Source: DATAGF01 sp963835685 (GTDB taxonomy: Bacteria; Actinomycetota; Thermoleophilia; Miltoncostaeales; Miltoncostaeaceae). From it: DNA of 64,000 nucleotides. Location: positions 186,001 through 250,000 of the forward strand of contig CAWIGI010000014.1 in assembly GCA_963835685.1 (NCBI GenBank), read 5' to 3'. The notes below the pieces were generated by a model that saw only the letters and a program-made list of their open reading frames with translations, ran no database searches and was not told the origin of the DNA. This document shows, in pieces, positions 59,292-64,000 of this stretch. Numbering within the stretch: the stretch's first letter is position 1; each line of letters begins with the position of its first letter. Position numbers and translations under genes: made by a program.

Positions 59292-60182
59292 TCAGCGCGA
59301 GCGCGCAGCGGGCGGATCGTTCGCACGAGCGGACTCGTCGCCGAGCTCGCGGAGAAGTCGCTCAACAGCCGCGGGTGATGGCGTCTCGGGCCTGAGCTCG
59401 GAGGGAAGCTCCTGCCCGGTGAGCCAGGCCTCCACCATCCGCACGTGCAGCTCCGGCGCCCTGGCGAGCCAGCCATGACCGAGTCCGGGCGCGAATCTGG
59501 CGACCGCGTGCGGCATCAGCGAGGCCAGCGCCGCGTTGGCCGGTCGGACCACCGTCTCCTTCTCCCCGGCGACGAGCAGGGTCGGCGAGGGAGCGCTCAC
59601 CTCGACACGGGAGACGCCGGACTTGAAACCCTCCACGAACGCGCGCCGGAACGCCCAAGGTGACGAGGCGCGCAGGTCCGCCCTGCCCACCTCGTCCATC
59701 CCGATGATGCCGCTGAACAAGGCCGTCACCGGCCGGGTGTGGAGCAAGGGCGACACGACGGTGACCCCGAGGAGGATCAGCCGTCCGGCCCACCACGTCA
59801 GGACGCCGGCCCCGTCGATCACCGCCCTGTCAACGAGTCCGGGGTGGCGGTCCAGCAGGGTGTGGGCCACCGCGCCACCCCACGAGAGGCCGACCACATG
59901 CGCCCGCCCTGCCGGGACCCGCGTCGCGATGAGCTCGGCGACGAGATCCGCCATGACGGTGCGCGAGAGGCACGAAAGGTGGTTGCTGCGTCCGAAGCCC
60001 GGGAGATCGGGGGCCAGGCACCGAAACCCGGTGAGCCTGGCGATGTGCTCGCGCCACATCCGGCCGCTCGCGCCGGCCCCGTGCAGGAATACGACGGCCG
60101 GGGAGCCCGGCGTACCGGACTCGTGAACGTACATCCGCACGTCGGTCGCGCTCGCGACTGGTGCGATCTCCGGCGCGCTCAT
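59292..60182 (-). CDS. alpha/beta hydrolase
   Basis: 296 aa. Oxyanion segment VVFLHGAGASGRMWREH, nucleophile elbow HVVGLSWGGAVAHTLL, acid near LLVAGEKETVVRP and His in FAPGLGHGWLARAPELH. Similar to esterases and C-C hydrolases. Substrate unknown. Cargo of the second island segment. Confidence 0.85.
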   Translation of the reverse strand: MSAPEIAPVASATDVRMYVHESGTPGSPAVVFLHGAGASGRMWREHIARLTGFRCLAPDLPGFGRSNHLSCLSRTVMADLVAELIATRVPAGRAHVVGLSWGGAVAHTLLDRHPGLVDRAVIDGAGVLTWWAGRLILLGVTVVSPLLHTRPVTALFSGIIGMDEVGRADLRASSPWAFRRAFVEGFKSGVSRVEVSAPSPTLLVAGEKETVVRPANAALASLMPHAVARFAPGLGHGWLARAPELHVRMVEAWLTGQELPSELRPETPSPAAVERLLRELGDESARANDPPAARSR

Positions 60183-60286
60183 GGTGCGGCCTCCTGACTG
60201 CCGGGACCAAGGTGGGATCGCCCCAACGGCGGGTTCACCCGGCCCTCCGTCCTGGCCTATTCAGCAGGCGAGTCGTTGGAGAAGGG

Positions 60287-60577
60287 TCAGGGCGCAATCA
60301 CAGTGTAGGAAATGCCTTTCCGAGGCTCAGCCATCCAGGGTGCGACCGTCTCGCGCCACGCCAAATAGTGCGGCGTCTGCCTATGGGCTGCCGTTCCAGC
60401 CTCGCTTGCATAGGCTTCGTACAGCATGAATCTGCTCAGATCATTTGGGTCCTGCAAGACATCGAAACGCATGTTCTGTGACTCTCTTATCGAGGATTCG
60501 TGGTTAATTCTGATGGCTTTGATGAAGTCTTCAATGTGTTCGAGCTTGACAGATACATGCACGCAAATGACGACCAT
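60287..60577 (-). CDS. antibiotic-biosynthesis-monooxygenase (ABM/YgiN-LsrG-like) protein
   Basis: 96 aa from ATG 60577. ABM fold: VVICVHVSVKLEHIEDFIKA, MRFDVLQDPNDLSRFMLYEA and HYLAWRETVAPWMAEPRKG. Dimeric heme-free oxygenase-like or isomerase-like family. GC content and codon use are clearly lower than in the rest of the window, a sign of recent transfer. Confidence 0.85.
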   Translation of the reverse strand: MVVICVHVSVKLEHIEDFIKAIRINHESSIRESQNMRFDVLQDPNDLSRFMLYEAYASEAGTAAHRQTPHYLAWRETVAPWMAEPRKGISYTVIAP

Positions 60578-60629
60578 TGAGCTGACCCCAGGATTGAGTT
60601 CCGGCATAGAGTTGTAGGGAAGTCGGTGA

Positions 60630-61526
60630 TCACAGTCGGCCGTGACCTCGTATGAGCGGCGCGATCTCCGCCGCGAAGTGCTGCACCCGTTCCTCAAGCC
60701 CGGGACTCTCGTGATCGAGGTTGAGGACGAAGCCGTCGCAGCCCGCGTCGACGTACTCGGACAGCCGCTCAGCAATCCATTCAGGTGGACCGGCGATCGC
60801 GTGCCGGCCGCGCTCGTCCGCTCCCGCCTGCGGCTCGGGCCTGACGTAGACGCCGATTCGCAGGATCACCCGGCTGTCTGCTCGTCGTTCGCGAAGCTCC
60901 GCGGCCATCATGCGTAGCTCGTCCGGCGGCAGCGCGACCGGGTGCCAGATGCCGGTCACCTCCGCCCGCCGCAGCGTCGCGCGCGACACGCCGGCCGCCC
61001 ACAGCTCCGGCCCGCCCGGTCGAACGAGCGGGGGCGCCATCCACCCGTCGAGCGAGAACAGGCGTCCCTCGTACCGGACGCGTCCTGGCATCTGCTCGAA
61101 GAGCGAGGCGGCGACCGAGAGCCACTCGTCCAGCAGCCGGCCGCGACCCTCGTACGGGACGCCGAGCGAGGCGAACTCGCCCTCCATCCAGCCCGCCGAG
61201 ACCGCGGTCACGATTCGGCCGCCCGAGAGGAAGTCGAGCGTCGTGAGCTGCTTCAGCGCGACGAGCGGCTGGCGCTGTGGGACGACGAGCGCGGAGACCC
61301 CGAGCTCGAGCCGCCGCGTGCGGCCCGCGAGGAAGCCGAGCGATACCAGCGCCTCGGCGATCGTTCCGTACGTCGCCGCGCGCTCGCCTGGCACGATCAG
61401 GTGGTCGGTCACCCACCCGGACTCAAAGCCGGCCTGCTCGGCAGCGAGAGCGACGCTCGCGAGCCGCTCCGCCTCGAGCGCCGCGCCGTAGTTCGGCAGG
61501 ATCACGCCGATGTGGAGTGATGCCAC
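60630..61526 (-). CDS. LLM-class F420-dependent oxidoreductase
   Basis: 298 aa. Luciferase-like TIM barrel: GVILPNYGAALEAERLASVA, FESGWVTDHLIVPGER, LELGVSALVVPQRQPL and SGGRIVTAVSAGWMEGEF. Probably F420- or FMN-dependent, substrate unknown. 53 bases upstream of the ABM gene, likely one operon. Confidence 0.88.
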   Translation of the reverse strand: MASLHIGVILPNYGAALEAERLASVALAAEQAGFESGWVTDHLIVPGERAATYGTIAEALVSLGFLAGRTRRLELGVSALVVPQRQPLVALKQLTTLDFLSGGRIVTAVSAGWMEGEFASLGVPYEGRGRLLDEWLSVAASLFEQMPGRVRYEGRLFSLDGWMAPPLVRPGGPELWAAGVSRATLRRAEVTGIWHPVALPPDELRMMAAELRERRADSRVILRIGVYVRPEPQAGADERGRHAIAGPPEWIAERLSEYVDAGCDGFVLNLDHESPGLEERVQHFAAEIAPLIRGHGRL

Positions 61527-61737
61527 GTAAGGACGCTATCGCCTGAGCCTCTCTGGGCCCCCGAGTGCACGTCTCGGGGCGGGTGCCGGCTGATCGACTG
61601 TCCGCGCCGGGTGCCAACAGGGTGACAACAAGACCCGCAGAGACGGGCCGAGAGCCGGGCCGGGCCGAGCAGCCAGATCCGGCTCAAGGGTCGCTTTCGC
61701 CGAGACGCCGCGAGCACGCCGAGACGGACGGCGGGTG
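61527..61737. other. intergenic before attachment copy 3
   Basis: No gene. Holds two copies of CGCCGAGACG at 61698-61707 and 61717-61726 (19-base period) ending 11 bases before the attachment copy, a possible recombinase arm site. Confidence 0.45.
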
Positions 61738-61780
61738 CTTTTGATCCCAAGGTCGCAGGTTCGATCCCTGCACGGCCCAT
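61738..61780 (+). repeat. partial tRNA-Lys 3' end, attachment copy 3
   Basis: 43 bases matching 56141-56183 with a single A-to-G change in the anticodon loop; the last 37 are identical, through the CCCAT junction. No 5' half. Interpreted as an att site. Confidence 0.87.
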
Positions 61781-62266
61781 CGCCCCGGATCGCGAGAAGC
61801 GCGTCGTCACGCGAGATCACGCTCACGAGCGCGATCTCGTGATGTGCGAGTCGTGCTAGTTCTGCGAGTAGGGTCGCTCTCGTGCTCCCACGGGTGCTCC
61901 CACGCGCTCGCGCGGCAGGCTGAGGGCTCGTCGAGCCCGCGCTCGTGCTCGAAGCGAGCGGGCGGGGGGAGGGGGGGTGTGCAGCCCCGGAGATCGCGTG
62001 CACACCTGCACACCTTCCGCGCGCCCGGCTCGGTGCACACTGCACCCCGAGCTTCGACGAGCGCGACGGCGACGCTCAGGCGACGCGCCGGGGAGCGCCG
62101 CGCCCGTAGGCCCGGACCCGGCCTCGACGATCGCGCGGTTCGCCTCCAGCCGCGCGCGTCGCTGCTCGCGGCATGACGCGGGTCACGGGACAGCCTTTGC
62201 TGCCCTGGCGATCCAGCCCGAGTCCGCGAGAGGACCGCCACCCCGGACGGCGAACGCCTCCATTTG
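61781..62266. other. non-coding repeat-rich region of the mini-module
   Basis: About 490 bases without a supported gene. Contains the GTGCTCCCACG pair (61882-61904), a G-run region (61960-61977, G-quadruplex potential) and three TGCACAC copies (61999, 62007, 62034). Looks like a control or recombination region. Confidence 0.5.
61882..61904. repeat. paired 11-bp direct repeats, left copy
   Basis: GTGCTCCCACG twice with one base between (12-base period), 101 bases inside attachment copy 3. The identical pair occurs at 62758-62780. Confidence 0.8.
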
Positions 62267-62656
62267 ATGGTCTCCGCGCTGCTCATGTGGCGGCGCTTTG
62301 CCGCCGCGATGCGCGTCGCCCTGCGTGACCAGGACTTCGCGCGGATCCTCGGTGCGGGGCTGCTGCTCATCATCGTCGGCACGGTGACCTACACGCTTGG
62401 CAACGGCTGGAGCGTCGTGGGCGGCTTCTATGTGGCCGTGGCGACGCTGACGACCTCCAGCGTCCTCGACCCGAGCCTGACGATCACCGACGGCTGGCTG
62501 AAGGTCTTCACGGCGCTCTACGTTCTCGTCGGCATCGGCATCCTGGTGGAGGTGGCCCGCCGCCTCGGCATGGGCTTCATCGCCGCTCGGGCCGAACAGG
62601 AGGCGGCCAAGAAGGGCGAGACGACGGGTCATTCCGGGCCAGGCACACCGACCTGA
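62267..62656 (+). CDS. two-TM ion-channel-like protein with non-canonical filter
   Basis: 129 aa from ATG 62267. TM1 (ILGAGLLLIIVGTVTYTLG), pore-helix-like VVGGFYVAVATLTTSS, then TM2 (LKVFTALYVLVGIGILVEV). The arrangement and the TLTT segment match the Ion_trans_2 family, but the next residues are SSVLDPSLT where VGYGD or VGFGD is expected. Ion selectivity is therefore doubtful. Sole gene of the mini-module. Confidence 0.72.
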   Translation: MVSALLMWRRFAAAMRVALRDQDFARILGAGLLLIIVGTVTYTLGNGWSVVGGFYVAVATLTTSSVLDPSLTITDGWLKVFTALYVLVGIGILVEVARRLGMGFIAARAEQEAAKKGETTGHSGPGTPT

Positions 62657-62757
62657 GGCCTAGTACGACTTTCTGACGGTTGGCCCTGAGCAGGTCGCGC
62701 GCGCCGGGCTCGTGATGGCTCGACGCGCGTCGCCCTGTGCCGTCGCGTGTCGCGATC

Positions 62758-62780
62758 GTGCTCCCACGGGTGCTCCCACG
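62758..62780. repeat. paired 11-bp direct repeats, right copy
   Basis: Same GTGCTCCCACG pair as at 61882, same orientation and spacing, 31 bases before attachment copy 4. Confidence 0.8.
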
Positions 62781-62811
62781 CTCGTCGGAAACCCGGAGGT
62801 TTGCAGGGCGC

Positions 62812-62833
62812 GTTCGATCCCTGCACGGCCCAT
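62812..62833 (+). repeat. partial tRNA-Lys 3' end, attachment copy 4
   Basis: 22 bases identical to 56162-56183 (T-loop to just past the acceptor). Shortest copy; right boundary of the visible island. Confidence 0.78.
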
Positions 62834-63211
62834 CACGAAAGTCCCGCTCGGGCTGGGGTTCTCGTCCGCGGGCGACTGAGCCTTGAGCCTACGGTCGCGA
62901 TTCTGGCCGCTACCCCGCCTGCCAGAATCCGACGGTGCCCGGCGGACCGCGCCTGGCCCTGGTTGAGCGGAGCGGGCGAGCTGACCAGCGGAGTGGCCGC
63001 TGAACATCAAGGGGGCCTCAAGCGCTCGGTGAGGGCTCCCTGCGGAGGTCGGCGCAGAGGCGCAGGAATCGCGCTGCGCAAGCTCCACCGTCCGGCCCGA
63101 GCAGCTGAGCGCTCAAGGCTACGGACATCCGGCCGATAGCTCTGCGGGAGGCCCGACTCTTTCACCCTTTCGTGTCGGGCGCGCGAGTGGGCAGCCTCCA
63201 CGTTCCACTCG
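62834..63211. other. intergenic, no supported gene
   Basis: About 380 bases after the last attachment copy. I see no gene or strong repeat. It presumably holds the promoter of the downstream coiled-coil gene. Confidence 0.4.
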
Positions 63212-63928
63212 GTGGGCCACGACCCGCTGGCTCCGGTGACGACGACGAGGGATTGCGTGCGAGGCCTACTAGCAGACGCCCGGTTGATGGGTCTGGGTTG
63301 GAAGCGCAAAGCGCCGCCGGGGGATGAGTGGCGTCAGGTTCTGGACCGCCACATCGCCGGCGAGCCAACCGAGCCCTTGCCAGCGGCGCAGGCCACAGCT
63401 CATGTGCGCCGACGGCTCTCCACGGCACTGCTCGTGGGTGGCGTCGCGCTCATCGTCCTCCTGCTCGCCGGTGGCGGCTATCTCGGCTATCTCGCCATGG
63501 AGAACAACGACCGGGCCGATCGTTGGCGGGATCGCTCGACGGCGGAGCACAGCCTGGTCGAGAAGAGGACGGAGGCCCTGAACAGGCAGACCGCGCGCCT
63601 CAACGTCGCCTCGACGCGGCTCCGGGACGCCCGGCGTGCGCTCGCCAGGTCCGAGCGGGACGCCGAGGCGCTGGCGGCCCGCCAGACGGAGCTCGCCGCC
63701 GAGAAGGCTCAGGTGGAGGACGAGCGGGCGGCCCTCGAGCTGCGACAGCAGGACCTCATCGAGGTCGCCAACAGCCTCAACTCCTGCAGCATCGGCCTCG
63801 CGGGTCTCGTCGACACCTTCGCCCAGGGGTTCTACCCCGCCACCGGCGAGTATGAGAGCACAGCCTCCGAGTGCCAGGCGGCCGAGGCAGCTGTCGACTC
63901 CTACGTCGGTGGTTACGGCGGCGAATGA
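63212..63928 (+). CDS. single-pass membrane protein with coiled coil
   Basis: 238 aa from 63212, though MGLGWKRKAPPGDEWR at about 63287 is the better start by composition. One TM helix (STALLVGGVALIVLLLAGGG), then a long Ala/Glu/Arg coiled coil (about 115-190, ERDAEALAARQTELAAEKAQ) and a short C-terminal domain with two Cys. Type II topology, coiled coil outside. Unknown function. ATGA overlap with the next lipoprotein gene. Confidence 0.7.
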   Translation: MGHDPLAPVTTTRDCVRGLLADARLMGLGWKRKAPPGDEWRQVLDRHIAGEPTEPLPAAQATAHVRRRLSTALLVGGVALIVLLLAGGGYLGYLAMENNDRADRWRDRSTAEHSLVEKRTEALNRQTARLNVASTRLRDARRALARSERDAEALAARQTELAAEKAQVEDERAALELRQQDLIEVANSLNSCSIGLAGLVDTFAQGFYPATGEYESTASECQAAEAAVDSYVGGYGGE

Positions 63929-64000
63929 GGCGCTGGCCCCTCCTGCTCGTCGCGGCCGCTGTCGCCGTAGCGGCCGGGTGCGGCGGGCTGGCCGCAGAGC
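63925..64000 (+). CDS. lipoprotein, truncated by the window end
   Basis: Only the first 25 residues are present: MRRWPLLLVAAAVAVAAGCG, a lipoprotein signal with lipobox VAAGC. Overlaps the upstream coiled-coil gene by 4 bases, so the two probably work together at the cell surface. Confidence 0.7.
   Translation, partial: MRRWPLLLVAAAVAVAAGCGGLAAE

Larger units (their letters stand above)
56144..62833 (+). mobile_element. composite genomic island with tandem tRNA-Lys attachment-site repeats
   Basis: Bounded by the tRNA-Lys 3' end and its last partial copy at 62812-62833, with two further copies inside. The segments are about 2.95, 2.65 and 1.05 kb. Content is accessory and partly of lower GC (57.5-58.1 and 60.3-60.65 kb). 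Such tandem 3'-tRNA copies result from site-specific integration by tyrosine recombinases. No recombinase is visible, so the segments are non-autonomous or remnants. Confidence 0.75.

Noticed and set aside
61838..62038. Integrase C-terminus encoded by the GTGCTCCCACG repeats (AWEHPWEH in one minus frame)
   Set aside because: Both copies can encode this peptide, but no catalytic recombinase motifs lie upstream in that frame; a DNA-site role is simpler.

Overview
The window is very GC-rich chromosomal DNA with dense, often overlapping genes (many ATGA or GTGA junctions) and many GTG starts. Content points to a high-GC actinobacterium, most plausibly of the Thermoleophilia/Solirubrobacterales type: a form II CO-dehydrogenase-like cluster, F420/LLM-type and PPOX-type enzymes, and the FdhD plus FdhF/YdeP set. 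The taxon is an inference from gene content; no rRNA is present.

Layout. (1) 1-3.5 kb: two tandem secreted subtilisin-like proteases. (2) 3.6-7.1 kb, minus strand: the transcription/translation cluster rpmG, tRNA-Trp, secE, nusG, rplK, rplA, rplJ, rplL. (3) 7.2-11.5 kb: small oxidoreductase genes, an FAD monooxygenase and a divergent acyl-CoA ligase. Two near-identical paired palindromes (3560-3596 and 9438-9478) lie about 50 bp upstream of two different minus-strand genes. (4) 11.6-17.4 kb: hsp20-lon, an ORC/STAND-like ATPase behind a palindrome, a Phd-VapC toxin-antitoxin pair with its operator at the start codon, and a HAD hydrolase. (5) 17.4-38.7 kb: a molybdenum supercluster. It holds a DUF7009-like gene, fdhD, the FdhF/YdeP oxidoreductase, mobA-moaD fusion, moeA, moaA, the form II coxMLS-coxG-xdhC operon, moxR/coxE maturation genes, mocA, molbindin, a MerR/TOBE regulator and modABC. 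Together these import molybdate, build the cofactor, modify and insert it, and use it in at least two Mo enzymes. (6) 38.7-56.1 kb: housekeeping and stress genes (J-domain protein, YyaL-type thioredoxin-fold protein, cupredoxins and a cytochrome P460-like protein, BolA-Grx, adenosine deaminase, SpoIIE-type phosphatase, K+/H+ antiporter pair, pyrD, two TetR-MFS pairs).

(7) 56.1-62.8 kb: a composite genomic island at tRNA-Lys. The intact tRNA gene (56110-56182) is followed on the same strand by three partial copies of its 3' end, at 59096, 61738 and 62812, as expected for tandem attachment sites left by integrative elements. The three segments carry a cation transporter, a zinc-finger protein, a Tyr/Ser-rich secreted protein and DoxX; then a hydrolase, a small monooxygenase and an LLM oxidoreductase; then a ~1 kb mini-module with one channel-like gene flanked by paired 11-bp direct repeats. 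No recombinase gene is visible. The window ends in a coiled-coil membrane protein and the start of a lipoprotein.

Quality note: about two dozen reading-frame breaks occur in otherwise well conserved genes, and nearly all can be repaired by removing one base. This looks like systematic insertion errors in the sequence rather than real gene decay, so 'broken' genes here should be read as probably intact in the organism.
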